A DNA stretch of 64,000 bases from Aurantiochytrium sp. KH105 (lineage: Eukaryota; Sar; Bigyra; Thraustochytrida; Thraustochytriidae). The stretch lies in NCBI GenBank assembly GCA_003116975.1, contig BGKB01000002.1, positions 434,001-498,000 of the forward strand. Direction: 5' to 3'. Each line of letters begins with the position of its first letter. The stretch's first letter is position 1. The position numbers and the translations under genes were made by a program. Below the pieces are notes generated by a model. The model made no database searches. It was not told the DNA's origin and was given only the letters and a program-made list of their open reading frames with translations. Of this stretch, positions 9,937 through 20,830 are shown piece after piece.

Positions 9937-11391
9937 ATGGCGCAACGCTTGCTGCTTACTCTTGGAAGTGTGCTGGCACTCGCGACCTCTACACGCGCTC
10001 AGTTTGTTCCCAGAACACGAGGCGATGGCGAAATTCTCGTGCACAGCGATGCTGTACAGACTGTCAGCTACACTTGGGATTACGTCCACGACGACGTAGA
10101 TCCGTATGTCGACTTTCATGTCGTCCTCGAAGCCACGATCGACAGGAGCACTGATGAACTTACCGGCATCGCTCTGGGCGTTGTTTCCTCCGAAGTCAGT
10201 GCGGACTACGGTTCCGTCACGGATGCAGACTTGATGAAAGCTACGCGGAACGCTCACATCATCTTTGAGAATTCTGGAAGCGGCATCGTTGGCTCCGTCT
10301 TCGCGATGGTACCCGAGACCTGCTCCACAGACTCGGAGTGTAACGCCGTTAACTGGGGCAGCACGCAGAACTCAATCCGGGATAATTACAGAGCATCGAT
10401 CGATAGCTCCACATGTACCGATAACGGGCGTCTCCAAGTGATGGAAATTACGCACTCGCAGGCGAACGGCATTGTAAATGCCGACATTGGGCTGCGCATG
10501 TATGCGGACGCCTTCCAGACGTGCGGCAATAACGACGAGAGGTTTGAAATCTCAATGGAGCCGGGCAACTCGATCAAGCTCGTTTATGCACTTTGGCTCG
10601 AAGCCGAACGCACGGCCCCGGTGGCTTTCAGGCGTCCGCACACGCATGTCTGGGCACGCGGAGACCCGATTGAGATCTCACTTACGCAGTATCCGCCCAC
10701 TCCAAGCCCGACAAATGCTCCCACGGCCAGGCCGACGACACCTCAACCTACGAATGCGCCCACGCCGCCCACGCGCAGCCCAACGCCCGCCCCAACTAAA
10801 TTGCTTCGCTGCCCAAACAGCCGGTTGTGGATTGAGTGCGATCGCGTCAACGACATGTTCCGTCATCTCCAAAACAGGCCCAAGATGCGCAAGGCCAAAA
10901 TCAAGCACGTTTGCAATAACCGTCGCTTCCGCAGCAAGTGCACGTTCTGCGGAGAACATGCAGACAGCTTCTCTGCGTGTCGCCCCAAGAAGGCGAATAA
11001 TGGTAGACGCTACGCAGAAGCAGATGTATGCGCCAGCGAGGTCGCCCCCTTTGAGGGACTTGGCTGCGAAAAGTTCCAGTGCCCTTCGCCCATGCTCATG
11101 GACGCTTGCCGCGCAGTCAATGATCTCGACATTCCGGGAACGCCTCGCAACAAACGTCCGGTTTGCATCAACGCATTTGACTACGATGGTTTCACTGTGC
11201 GCAAGGGCCAATGCCACTGGTGCGCTGGGCGCTGTAAGCCGGTCGGCCAGTACACCTACAGCATTGCGAAAGCAATCATCTGCGAGAACGACGACTTTTT
11301 TGCCAACAACTATGGATGCGAGTATGCAAGTGGTTCTGGAGCCGCGGGCATTACAAGTCCTCATTACACTCCAGGCAGTATCGGCAATTAA
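9937..11391 (+). CDS. Secreted protein with Pro/Thr linker and duplicated Cys-rich module
   Basis: Encodes 484 residues from the ATG at 9937 (an in-frame GTG at 9910 is rejected). Residues 1-22 form a signal peptide ending near STRAQ. Residues about 23-245 form a beta-rich domain with a few cysteines that I do not recognise. Residues about 247-289 are a Pro/Thr-rich linker of PTNAPT- and PTPAPT-like units, a typical O-glycosylated spacer. The C-terminus holds two related modules, one from about 290 (CPNSRLWIEC, with VND) and one from about 380 (CPSPMLMDAC, with VND), each ending in a CxxC pair (CTFC, CHWC). The layout suggests an exported or wall-associated protein with an N-terminal binding domain and disulphide-stabilised C-terminal repeats. 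No catalytic motif was seen; function unknown. Confidence 0.85.
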   Translation: MAQRLLLTLGSVLALATSTRAQFVPRTRGDGEILVHSDAVQTVSYTWDYVHDDVDPYVDFHVVLEATIDRSTDELTGIALGVVSSEVSADYGSVTDADLMKATRNAHIIFENSGSGIVGSVFAMVPETCSTDSECNAVNWGSTQNSIRDNYRASIDSSTCTDNGRLQVMEITHSQANGIVNADIGLRMYADAFQTCGNNDERFEISMEPGNSIKLVYALWLEAERTAPVAFRRPHTHVWARGDPIEISLTQYPPTPSPTNAPTARPTTPQPTNAPTPPTRSPTPAPTKLLRCPNSRLWIECDRVNDMFRHLQNRPKMRKAKIKHVCNNRRFRSKCTFCGEHADSFSACRPKKANNGRRYAEADVCASEVAPFEGLGCEKFQCPSPMLMDACRAVNDLDIPGTPRNKRPVCINAFDYDGFTVRKGQCHWCAGRCKPVGQYTYSIAKAIICENDDFFANNYGCEYASGSGAAGITSPHYTPGSIGN

Positions 11392-12043
11392 AGAGCGATC
11401 GGATCAGACTCTTGACGGTTCTCTCGCACAAGAAGCAGAAAAGGCCTCCTCAAGAGACTTGAGCTCGCTCGTAACACCGAGCGTCACATCTGACGACAAC
11501 TTTACATGAAAAATCAAAAATTCACAAAGCTGACATCCATCACACGGAAAGCTTTTTCCTTTGTTCAAAAAGAAAAAAAATGTGATTTGCCAAAGTTTTG
11601 CGCTTTCCAGGCCCAGCTTAGTTATTTCCACTTGTGAACGAAGCTTGATGAGCTGGAAATGGAATGGAATGGAATGGAATAAAATGAAAGTGTAGAGTTT
11701 GGACCATGTTGTGCTTTGTCTGTTCCTTCTGAGCTGCTCACGAACTGCCGTGAGATAGCAAACGTGCAGCCGCCCTTTGAAAGAAAAGCTAAGAAACGAA
11801 CGGTTGAAAAGAGATCTTCAACTGATAAAAGGTAGGTCCATACCGTCTCTTTACTGCCGTCGGACGTACCTATGCTTGCTAGGGCTCGTATTGAGCTGTT
11901 CATTGGCATCTAACGTCGACGCTGCACTTTGAAAAAAGAAATGAAACTTGGACGTAGGCCTACTGCTGACGTTGCAATAAAAGGATTCAGTTGTCCCTCT
12001 TGAAAGATGAAGTAGAAGGAAAAAATGATTCAATCAATTCTAG
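11392..12043. other. Convergent intergenic stretch
   Basis: Lies between the 3' ends of the secreted-protein gene and the SAP-domain gene. It is AT-rich and contains a TGGAA array; nothing else was recognised. Confidence 0.6.
11654..11682. repeat. TGGAA pentanucleotide repeat
   Basis: About five TGGAA units. Confidence 0.85.
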
Positions 12044-15000
12044 TCACTGAGTTTCGCAATTGTGGTCACCCTCGACGGAAATCCCGCGCTGCTCGACCGA
12101 CATAAACGTTATGTGTCCATTTGGACACAGACACATTCTCGGTTCGCCGTGAGGATCAAGCTTAGAGTCCCAGAACAACGTAGAAAAGGCCGCAACGCGC
12201 GGTTTGAACTGGAAACTTCTCGTGAGCCACGAAAAGAAAAGGTTGCTCTCGCTAAGATCAAATACCTCCGCAGAGTTGTTGCAGACAAAGCAACGCTCCC
12301 CTGTGCCCCCTGGGTAGTCAAAAAGGTGCCTGTGACCATGAAGAACAAAAACAAGCTTCACCTTGTTAACCAAGAGAACACAATGTTCGCGTGTCGACCC
12401 CTCCATCCACTCGGACGGGCAGTGCAGTACCTCAAAGAAATCGGCAAATGTACTTGAGACATCCTCGAGGCTTCCCGTGACGCGCTGAAACCCTGACATC
12501 TCGACGAGCCGCACCTGTGGTCGAAGCGTCAATGTCACCTCTTCCGAGTCACCGACACTTTCGTTGCCATCGCCCTGTTGAGCGTCGTGGTCGGCGGCAG
12601 CTTCAGCATGCGTGGGCGAAGCCGAGGTCCCTACCTTGGCGTGCGTCGAGGAGGAAGAGCTCGCCGATGACGGTCCTCGCTTGAGATGCTGGGGCGCACT
12701 GGCCCCGCCCGTGGCAGGGTTGGAAGAAGAAGAGGTGGTAGAGGAGGACGAGGTCGCCGAAGTAGAGCTTGTTGCAGCGGAAGGAGCAGCAGTAGCAGTA
12801 GCAGAAGCAGAAGGAGGGGCAGCGGTAGCGGTAGCCTTTTCCTGCGCAGAGGCTGGGCCTGCTGCATCACTAGCATTGGGGTCATTGCTGTTTCCAGCGC
12901 GAGGAGCCCTTTGCGGAGAAATGTTTGGCTTGCTCGGGCTGTTTTGCCTCGAGATGCTTGCGACCGGCGCATAGATGGAAATTGGCATGCGGAAGCGAAA
13001 ACTTCGCGCTGGCGTCCCAACACGAGGATCTGCACGCTGAATTGCGCGAGCGTGAGACGACGCTACGGGCATGCGGCCGCTCCCATCTCCAGCTCTCGGA
13101 GAAAGCTTGGTCAGAGGTTCGCGGGTCCGTCTCGGGGAGGGCTGAGCGCTCATGGTCCCCATGGCGGCGCCTTGGCCCGCAGAGCCAGCGGTAGCGCTCG
13201 GGTCGTCCGCGCCTCCCCTCTTGATCTCACGGAGCGAAGGGTCTCCCCGACCCGCGTTGTTGGGCGAGGCAAACATACGAGACGATGTGGGATCCACGGG
13301 GCGATACGGGGCCGAGCGAGAAAAGTTTCGAGAGGATGACGACGATGACGTCGAAGCAGCCGATGGGGAGTGAGCTGGCGCCATGCCGCCGCTAAGTCCC
13401 GCGCCCTCGCGCGACCGCGGCGACGTCAGCATTTCCGGACGGGTGCCCCGCGCGGGAACCCTACCTAGCGAGGCACTGTGGGCTGCTGTTGCTGCGGGGT
13501 TAATGGCCATGCCTTCATCAGAGCCGATCGGGGCGTCCATGTCTAGCGTGGGTATGCGGTGCATGTAAGAGGATGAGCCAGGAGGGCCTCCGTGCGATCC
13601 TCCATTTGAAGAGGACATCGAGGCGAGCATGGGATGCTGATCAGGAGGCATGGCTGTTTCGCGCATGCGAGGCACACCATGGGCCTGGAGCGGAAGTTGA
13701 AATTCAAAGTCGAGAAGACGACGAATGAGCTCCAACTTGCGGCCAGACTTGCGGAGCTGGCGCAGCCGCAATTGGTTCTTGAGCTCCACCACGCTCAAGT
13801 ACTCAAGCGCTTGCATTGCCGCCGATGGCGTGAGACCCTCCATGGAAAGAAGGACATCTTTCTCGTTGACGGAAACGTTGCCACCCCCTTGAGCGTTTTC
13901 ATTGTTCATGTCGTGGTACGAGCTCGAGGGAATACCTGCTCGTGAGTGGTCTCTGGCCGTCGCTTCCACTCCACCGTGCGCGCTGCTCGGCGACATTGAC
14001 GAAGCCTGCGTCGTTGACCGGGAACCGTGCAAGCCGAGGCGTGCGTGCGTGGGTGACATGGCTTCTCCCGGGGCACCATTGCCAAAGCCATGGACATAGT
14101 CTGCATCGCCACGACGAGGACGCGAGGCGTGGAACGACGACGTGTGAAACTCGCCCGGAGCAAGATATCCAGCGCCCGCGTCATAGAGAGAGGCATCCTT
14201 GTCCTCGACGTCGAGAGGGTGCGGGGGATAGTTTGCGTCGGCACGGAGATGAGCACTACCAGCGCTGGCGTTGTGCTGCTCCCCTGGACTTTGAGAACGG
14301 GACTTGCGGTACTGGGCGTACTTGTCAACGTCTGCGAGATAATCGCGGCTGTGCGCATCGCCGCTTGCAAGATTATGCGCGCGATCCTGAGCCGCCATGT
14401 CGCGCACGAATCGTTGATACGCGCTGTTTGAGTGTGGGTCACCTGGGTCGCGATTGTCGAGTTGCGACGTTCCCGGGGAGGTTGCCAGGCGATGGCGGTC
14501 TCGATCTCGGTTTTGGGCGTTGTCCAGGTCGTGGGGATACAAGTAGTCTTGCGCGTGATCTTGAGGATGGTGGTGTCGATAGTGGGTGGAGCCAAGGTTG
14601 CGCATGTGGTGGTGCTGATGGTGTTGCTGTTGCATATGATGCTCATCAATTTCCGAGGGGCTGTGTCGGTGTCGGTAATGCGTGTGCGGTGCGCTGCCGC
14701 CAGGGGAGGCGCCTGCAATCCCGGCGTTGCCTGCCGCATCGGGACTGAGAGCGTCGAGCGGCGCCGAAGACGAGGACGAGCGGTACTGCGAGGAGGAAAT
14801 GGGCGTTGGCGGTATGGGGCCAAGGGTAAGATACGAGGTGCCGTTGGCCCCATCACGAAGGCCATGGAGGCCTCTGCGTGAGAGGGCCGATCCGGACATG
14901 TCATCGTGGTAAAAATCGGCTTCAGGCGGTCCGTGGGACGCGAAGTGATCGGCTTCGGTGCGGCGCTTCTTTGCTGTCTGTTCGATGATTTCGCGAGGAA

Positions 15001-15280
15001 CGCTGGGGAAATACTGTTCATCGAGGGGAGGAATCTGATTGAGATCGAACTCGGGCGACAGATCCACGCGGTTTTTGCTGTTCAAGAGCGACTTTAGTTC
15101 CTTTTCGACCTTGATAGGAGCATTCCCGATGGAGGCGACGTAGAAGCGGAATCTAGATACAGCCTCGGCGAGAGAGGTGTCGCTCATGCCCTTTTCCCAC
15201 GCGCAGCCGGCGCGCTTCCTGCGTTCGTTGTCCCAGAACTGATCGCCCTGCGAGAGATTGGGAGGTTTTTTCAATTCCAT
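12044..15280 (-). CDS. SAP-domain protein with long disordered regions and an unrecognised C-terminal domain
   Basis: Encodes 1078 residues from the ATG at 15280; a GTG 48 bases upstream is not needed. Residues about 1-110 look folded (SRFRFYVASIGNAPIKVEKEL and following). Residues 110-460 are Ser/His/Asp-rich disorder. Residues about 473-528 form a SAP-like helix-turn-helix (TPSAAMQALEYLSVVELK, then RKSGRKLELIRRLLDFE), a motif that usually binds DNA or RNA in the nucleus. Residues 530-910 are Ser/Ala-rich disorder with Ser-Pro sites. The last 160 residues are conserved-looking, contain Trp, Phe and a C-x2-C / C-x-C set (CFVC, CLCPNGH), and may bind a metal; I cannot name the fold. A nuclear chromatin or RNA role is inferred from the SAP motif only. 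Confidence 0.8.
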   Translation of the reverse strand: MELKKPPNLSQGDQFWDNERRKRAGCAWEKGMSDTSLAEAVSRFRFYVASIGNAPIKVEKELKSLLNSKNRVDLSPEFDLNQIPPLDEQYFPSVPREIIEQTAKKRRTEADHFASHGPPEADFYHDDMSGSALSRRGLHGLRDGANGTSYLTLGPIPPTPISSSQYRSSSSSAPLDALSPDAAGNAGIAGASPGGSAPHTHYRHRHSPSEIDEHHMQQQHHQHHHMRNLGSTHYRHHHPQDHAQDYLYPHDLDNAQNRDRDRHRLATSPGTSQLDNRDPGDPHSNSAYQRFVRDMAAQDRAHNLASGDAHSRDYLADVDKYAQYRKSRSQSPGEQHNASAGSAHLRADANYPPHPLDVEDKDASLYDAGAGYLAPGEFHTSSFHASRPRRGDADYVHGFGNGAPGEAMSPTHARLGLHGSRSTTQASSMSPSSAHGGVEATARDHSRAGIPSSSYHDMNNENAQGGGNVSVNEKDVLLSMEGLTPSAAMQALEYLSVVELKNQLRLRQLRKSGRKLELIRRLLDFEFQLPLQAHGVPRMRETAMPPDQHPMLASMSSSNGGSHGGPPGSSSYMHRIPTLDMDAPIGSDEGMAINPAATAAHSASLGRVPARGTRPEMLTSPRSREGAGLSGGMAPAHSPSAASTSSSSSSRNFSRSAPYRPVDPTSSRMFASPNNAGRGDPSLREIKRGGADDPSATAGSAGQGAAMGTMSAQPSPRRTREPLTKLSPRAGDGSGRMPVASSHARAIQRADPRVGTPARSFRFRMPISIYAPVASISRQNSPSKPNISPQRAPRAGNSNDPNASDAAGPASAQEKATATAAPPSASATATAAPSAATSSTSATSSSSTTSSSSNPATGGASAPQHLKRGPSSASSSSSTHAKVGTSASPTHAEAAADHDAQQGDGNESVGDSEEVTLTLRPQVRLVEMSGFQRVTGSLEDVSSTFADFFEVLHCPSEWMEGSTREHCVLLVNKVKLVFVLHGHRHLFDYPGGTGERCFVCNNSAEVFDLSESNLFFSWLTRSFQFKPRVAAFSTLFWDSKLDPHGEPRMCLCPNGHITFMSVEQRGISVEGDHNCETQ

Positions 15281-16858
15281 GAGGAGAAGAGAGCTCGAAT
15301 CACCGTCTGCGAGTAGATTGATTCTCACGATTGAGTCGAAAGGTATATCTACTTTGCCGCGACGATATTTCCCTCGTCTGGCATCTTCTAGTGTACTCCT
15401 GTGGGGCGTTCGTTAAAAGAAAAGTGAAAAGGCCACGCGTGTGTGCGTGCGATATTGAGCGAGCAAGCGAGCAAGCGATATGTTAGTTGTCTTTCTTTTC
15501 CTTTTCCTGGGGCAAGGGACGCCTCACCTCACCTCGCCTCACTTTACCTCACCTCATCCCCTTCCTCCTTTCTTTCCCACACACCGACTGTTTTCTTTTC
15601 TTTTCTTTTCTTTTTCTTTCTCCCTTTTTTTGAACCGTGCCATCAGTCGAACAAACAAGAGGGAGAAGAGAACGTTGAAAAGAAGGCGGCTTCAGACAGC
15701 TTTGTCCAAATGCGCGAGGTATAAGTGTTTGCGTGGAGAAATACAGGAAGAACGTACCATTCAAAAACGACAAGTTCCTTTCCGCTGAGGACTTTGAAGT
15801 GCTGTTCAGATTCTGCGCAGGTCATCCACGTTCCACCAATGTTTTCCCGCGGGGGTTTGGTTCTCTGATAGTTTCCGATCACAAAGGAGGATAGTCGCAG
15901 ATACGTCCGGACCATGGCTCCTGCGCGATGCTGTTTTCTCTCGCGAGCGAGAAGAGAAGCTGGCGGCACTGACGCGGCGGGACAAGGACTCAAGCACGGA
16001 GAGACCACTCCACGTGGTTCCGTTCGAGTCGTGTGTTCCGGTGCGGCTGCGTGGCGCGAAGCAAGTTTGCAGTGCAGTACAGCGATGAAATCGCTGTTCC
16101 GTTTTTGTCAGGTTTCCCGGTCGTTCACAGTGGTCCCGATCCTTGTCGGGGCGCGTCTTCTTTGTCTTGGTTGGGTTTTGCTGGCCTGCTGGTGCTGGCT
16201 GGGCGCAGATGAGACGCGGTTGGCGCAGTCACGGGTTGGGCACCGGCGTGGCGGTGTCTGTGGGTGCTGCCGCCGCGGACGTAGTCGTTTCTCTTTTCTC
16301 TTTTCTCTTTCTTTTTTTTCCTTCCTTTCCTTTCCTTTTTGCTTGTATTTGCCAAAGCGATTCCGTGGGCGCGTCCGCACACTCGCCCCAGTGGTGGTTG
16401 GTTAACTGGCTTGGCTTGCCCGATGAAGTAGGCAAGTCAAGTCGTCACGAGATCGACAGCAACGTACGATCGCGAGCGAAATGAAATGCTGTGCCGGACG
16501 AATGAATGAAGTAAGCACAAAACGCAAGCGTGAGCGTGCGGCCTGGCCTGGGTCCCTTCTACAAAGATACACGGGTTCTCGTCGCGCGTTGCGCAGCACG
16601 CCAGGACCGAGCACGTGAGCAAAAATACCGGACCTTGTCTGTCTGTGGTGGTTGATCGGTCTCTACACTCCCTCGCTGCGTTCCGTGCCGCCGTCCAGGT
16701 CGAGATCCAGGCCCAGGCCGCTCGGCCCCGCTCCGTTCCGCGTGTCCAGCGTGAGCGCGAGCGCGAAAGCAAAAGCAAAAGCGAGCCTAGCTGCCTGCCT
16801 GCCTGTCTGCCTTGGCTAGTTTATTTCGTTAGCTTGCTTGCGTGGTTAGCCTTGCCTC

Positions 16859-16886
16859 GCCTGCTTGCTTGCTTGCTTTCTTTCCT

Positions 16887-16925
<39 letters not shown>
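16859..16925. repeat. CTTG then TTTC pyrimidine microsatellite
   Basis: GCTTGCTTGC passing into a pure TTTC array of about twelve units. Confidence 0.9.
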
Positions 16926-17492
16926 CTTGCGGCTGCGTTCCCTCCCCTCCTGCCCCGGCACGCGAGGTGGAGCTACGCCAGGCCAGGCCGGGCCGGCAGG
17001 GGCTCGCGCCGCGCGGCGTCCTCGCTGCAGGCCGCTCGCTGGCTCGCTCGCTCGCCCGCCTCTGCCGCCCCTGCCGGCGACGCGGCTGTCCGTGGGCGGG
17101 CGGGCGAGCGGGCGCGCGGCGAGGAGGGATGGAGCGAGGGATGAATGGATGGATGGATAAATCGATCGCGTGCCAGCGGCAGGGATGCGTGCCGGCGGGC
17201 GAGGCGGCGTGCCGACCCGACCCGACCCGCGCCGAGCCACCTCCGCGCTCCACGCGCCGCCTCGCCGCGCCTCGCCTCGCCCCGCCGCGCCGCGCCTGGC
17301 TTTCCCTCCCTCCTCTCGATCCACGGGCACGCAGGTCGTCGCCGCGCCCGCCGCTTTGTTCTTTGCTCTCCTCTCTGCGCAGCCCGGCACGCAGCCAGAC
17401 GCGCGCAGACGGAGGCAGACGCAGCGCCCCGCCGCCGCCGCCAGCCGCCGCGGCCCGCCTCGCGCGCAGCCCCGCGGCCAGCCCCGCCTCGC

Positions 17493-17555
17493 CGGGCTCG
17501 CCTCGCTCGCCTCGCTCGCCTCGCTCGCCTCGCTCGCCTCGCCTCGCCGCCTCGC
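17493..17555. repeat. CTCGC pentamer/decamer repeat
   Basis: Repeated GCTCGCCTCG units in a GC-rich block. Confidence 0.85.
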
Positions 17556-17951
17556 GCTGCCCCTGCCTCGGAGCGGGATTGCCCGGCCTCTCTCGGCCCT
17601 CTCCCCCCTGCCGCCTCCCTCTGGCGCGCGGTCGGCGCGGCGCCTCTGCGCCCTCTGGCTCCCGCTTGCTCGCTTTCTTGGCTTGCTCGCTTTCTTGGCC
17701 TGCCTGGCTGCCTGCCTGCCGGGCGGCGCAAGTCGCGAATGGGCCCATTCCGCACTTGCGCGCGCGCCGCGAAGGGCCGCAAAGTGCGGGCGGTTTTTTC
17801 CCGCCCCCTCCTAGTAGGGCGAGGCAGGCGGGCCCAGAGCCGCCGGACCGCAAGGCGGCGAAGCGAAGCGGGCAAGCAAGTGAAGCGAGCAAGCGGCGGA
17901 AGGCGAGAGCGCGCACGACGGAAACCAGCAGAGCAAGCGAGAATAGAATAG

Positions 17952-18062
17952 CGAAAGCAAGAGAAGGAAAGAAAGAAAAGAAAAGAAAAGAAAAGAAAAG
18001 AACGAAAAGAATGGAAAGAATGGAATGAAAAGAATGGAAAGAAAAGAAATTGAAAAGAAAGG
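17952..18062. repeat. GAAAA / GAATG purine repeat
   Basis: AAAGAAAAGAAAAG array passing into GGAAAGAATGGAA units. Almost pure purine on the plus strand. Confidence 0.9.
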
Positions 18063-18617
18063 AGAAAGACCCGCGCAGCCTGCCTGCCTCGCCGCCGCAG
18101 ACGACCCGGGCCCAGGGCGTCCACCGCGCACGCAGCAGCGGCAGGCGCGCAAGCACCAGCAGCACCAGCAGCACAGGCTGCGCCGGCGAGCGAGCGAGAG
18201 AGAGGCCCCGCCGGGCAGCAGGGAAGCAAGCAAGCGAGCAGCAGCAAGCAGCACCGCCGCCGCAGGTTTTTCCCGCGGCGGTTGCACGCGCGGAATTTGA
18301 AATTGAGATTTCCAATCCGATAAGGCGCCCACGGGAACACGGGGAACGCGACCCGCGGCGCTATTTCCGAGCTTTTTTGTTTTACATTGTTTTAGTTTTT
18401 TTCGAATGGAATCAATCAACTATACCGTAGTGGAATTACTCACAGTCCAGGCATGCTTCGCGAAACTGGGATGATGAGCAGGCATCGACGTCGAGGCGGG
18501 TAGGTACCGACCGACCAACCGCTTGCTGCCCGTGTGGACCGAAGGATGCTTATGCGGGGTAGCCTAAATTGGACTTCCGAGACGCGTACAATTTGCAGCA
18601 CGACCATCCATAATACG

Positions 18618-18685
18618 GCACGGCATGGCATGGTATTGGCATGGCATGGCATGGCATGGCATGATGCCTGGCATGGCATGACATG
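18618..18685. repeat. GGCAT pentamer repeat
   Basis: Interrupted GGCATGGCAT array. Confidence 0.9.
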
Positions 18686-18889
18686 AAATTGATTGTAGGA
18701 CAGACAGGATGCAGCACATAGCTAGCTAGCGAGCTCTAGCGACAGTTTGCTGTGGCAATTTTGGCAGGCCACACACACAGAAAAAGGATAAGAAAGGACG
18801 AGCGAGAGCGAGCTCTTCGTCGGTCGCTGCCGGTGGATCGAGGCCATCGTTCTCGGCCTCCACCATTATAACCACCGCCATCGCCTACC

Positions 18890-18933
18890 CATCCCACCCA
18901 CCCACCCACCTACCCATCCACCCACCCACCCAT
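18890..18933. repeat. CCCA tetranucleotide repeat
   Basis: About ten CCCA/CCTA/CCAT units. Confidence 0.85.
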
Positions 18934-20379
18934 AGCAGCAGGGTCAGACACCTTCCTGAGCAAACTTTGAAAGGGCCAGAAGAAGCGCGCACCCTCGGAA
19001 GCAAGCGCCAATCCAATGCGCGCGACGATGTGATCTGGGGCGAAGCGAAGCCACAGATGGAAGGCTTGCAGGCTTACAGGCAGGCAGCCTGGCCGCCAGC
19101 CAGATAGATGCTCCAGATGCATGCCTGCCTGCCTCTCCATGCCAGCCATGCATGCATGCACGCATGCGTCTCAATCTTGCGTGGATGCCATCTCCTGCCC
19201 CTTGCACGCCATTTCTCAACTCCCGTCGCCCAAAGCTTGCCAGGCTCGCCTTCGCTGCGCATCGGCACCGTGCACGTGCCATCGCCGCCTGCCTGCAAGA
19301 TCACCATCGCCATCAGCTGCGGCATCAACATCTCCAGGCAGAGGCGCCGCAAGCCGCCTCGGTTTTTTCCCTCCCCCTGCCTGCCTGCCTGCCTGCCTAT
19401 CGTAAGTTCCTCCTTTCCTCCTTTCCTCTGTCGGCCAGCGGCGCCGCGCTGGGGCATGACGGGGCGCCGGCTGGGGCCGCGACGTTCGTTCAGTCTCCCC
19501 GCCCCTGCGTCTCCTCTCCCCCGCTCGCCTCCCCTCCTCCCCTCGCCTGCCCCAGCCTGCGCGGACCGAGGCCGGCCGGCGCGACGGCGATGATCGGCGG
19601 CGCAGGACTCACTCGTGTAGATAGCTGCCTGCCATCTCAGACGATCGGCGCGGCCAGGCTGGAAAAGTGGCTCCATTTTCCCATGCGCTGCGCAGGCGGG
19701 ATGCGGAACCGCAGTCGCGCATGCCTCGCATGCAGCGCGGCGCATCGCGGCGCATCGCGGCGCATCGTGCGTGCGTGCAGACGGCGATGGCCCTCCTGCC
19801 GTGTGGGCCGAGCCGGTCACGGCCCGAGCGATCGGGGGAGTCCGGGCGGGAAGGAATGGGCGGCTGGGGAAACCAAGATCGCCCCGGCGCATGGCATGGC
19901 AAGGATCATTGCGAGGCGTGGTATCTTGGGTGGGGAAAAGAGTGGGGAGGAGCCGCCGCCGAGAGAGACCTCGAGACATCTGCGGAAGCCGCGCGTGCCT
20001 GCGAAGTACGAGGACTGGGGATGATGCGAAGAGGGGATTGGGGGCGAACACCTGTAACTTCTGTCAGTCGAGAACTGCAGCTGCTTTACGTACACTATAC
20101 TACTTTGTGAACGTAGCGAGACCGCAAATCGCGTGTTTCGGTGACATATGTGGTTTCTGCACCAACCTCGTTCACGTCTCTTGCGTGGAAGTAAATGTGC
20201 CGAACTTCTGCACAGTCACTGTTTGTTGTGAGACGCAGGCCCTCTCTCCGCTCGGGTAACAATTTGACGCCTCCCGTGTTGAGGGCTGTGGACAGAAATC
20301 GCCAAGTCCAAATCCGAATACTCTGTGTGAGGTAGATGCGCAAGAGCGCAAATGTTTTCATCGATGCGCATACAACGCC

Positions 20380-20830
20380 TACCTATCTAGCACGCGACAA
20401 ATAGGGTGGGCTCCGCAAGCAACAACGACGTTTTAGATTTTATGTCAATTGCTTGTTCACAAAGCGCTCACTGTCAGCTGCAGCACAAAATTGGCCATTC
20501 AAAGGCAATGATCTGCAAATGTCACCGATGCGAGGCTATTACTAGCACGTGAAGAAGAGGCTGGGCTCCGCAAGCAAAAATGACACCTACCATCCTGTGC
20601 CGATTGCTTGTTCGCTGTGAGTTCACTTTTAACACAAATCTTATCGATGCGAGGCTTGGCAGCTACAATGCTCACCTAGCATGCGAACAAGAGGCTGAGC
20701 ACCGCAAGCGACAACGGCGTTCTACACTCAATGTCAGTTGCTTGTTCGCATTGAGTTCACTCTCAGATCCAGCTCCTACTTCGTCCATTCGAACGCGAAG
20801 ATACGCAGATGTCACCAAAATTCATGTCCG
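20380..20830. repeat. Diverged tandem repeat, about 135-155 bp period, three copies
   Basis: Landmarks recur in order: CTAGCACG or CTAGCATG, GGGCTCCGCAAGC (20408, 20563; GAGCACCGCAAGC near 20697), ATTGCTTGTTC or GTTGCTTGTTC, a TTCACT/CTCACT block, then ATGCGAGGC or CGAAGATACGCAGATGTCACC. The copies differ by substitutions and small indels. They do not encode an open frame. Confidence 0.7.

Larger units (their letters stand above)
15281..18440. other. Gene-free GC-rich low-complexity region
   Basis: No supported gene. 15281-16850 has mixed composition with T-rich tracts. 16850-18360 is extremely GC-rich and repetitive, opening with a TTTC tract and closing with a GAAAA tract. Large frames on both strands overlap here (up to 489 codons on the minus strand), but they translate to Arg/Ala/Pro/Ser simple sequence and look like artefacts of composition. 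Confidence 0.55.

Noticed and set aside
16846..18340. Overlapping long frames on both strands (up to 489 codons)
   Set aside because: GC-rich simple sequence gives few stop codons; translations are Arg/Ala/Pro/Ser repeats with no domain.
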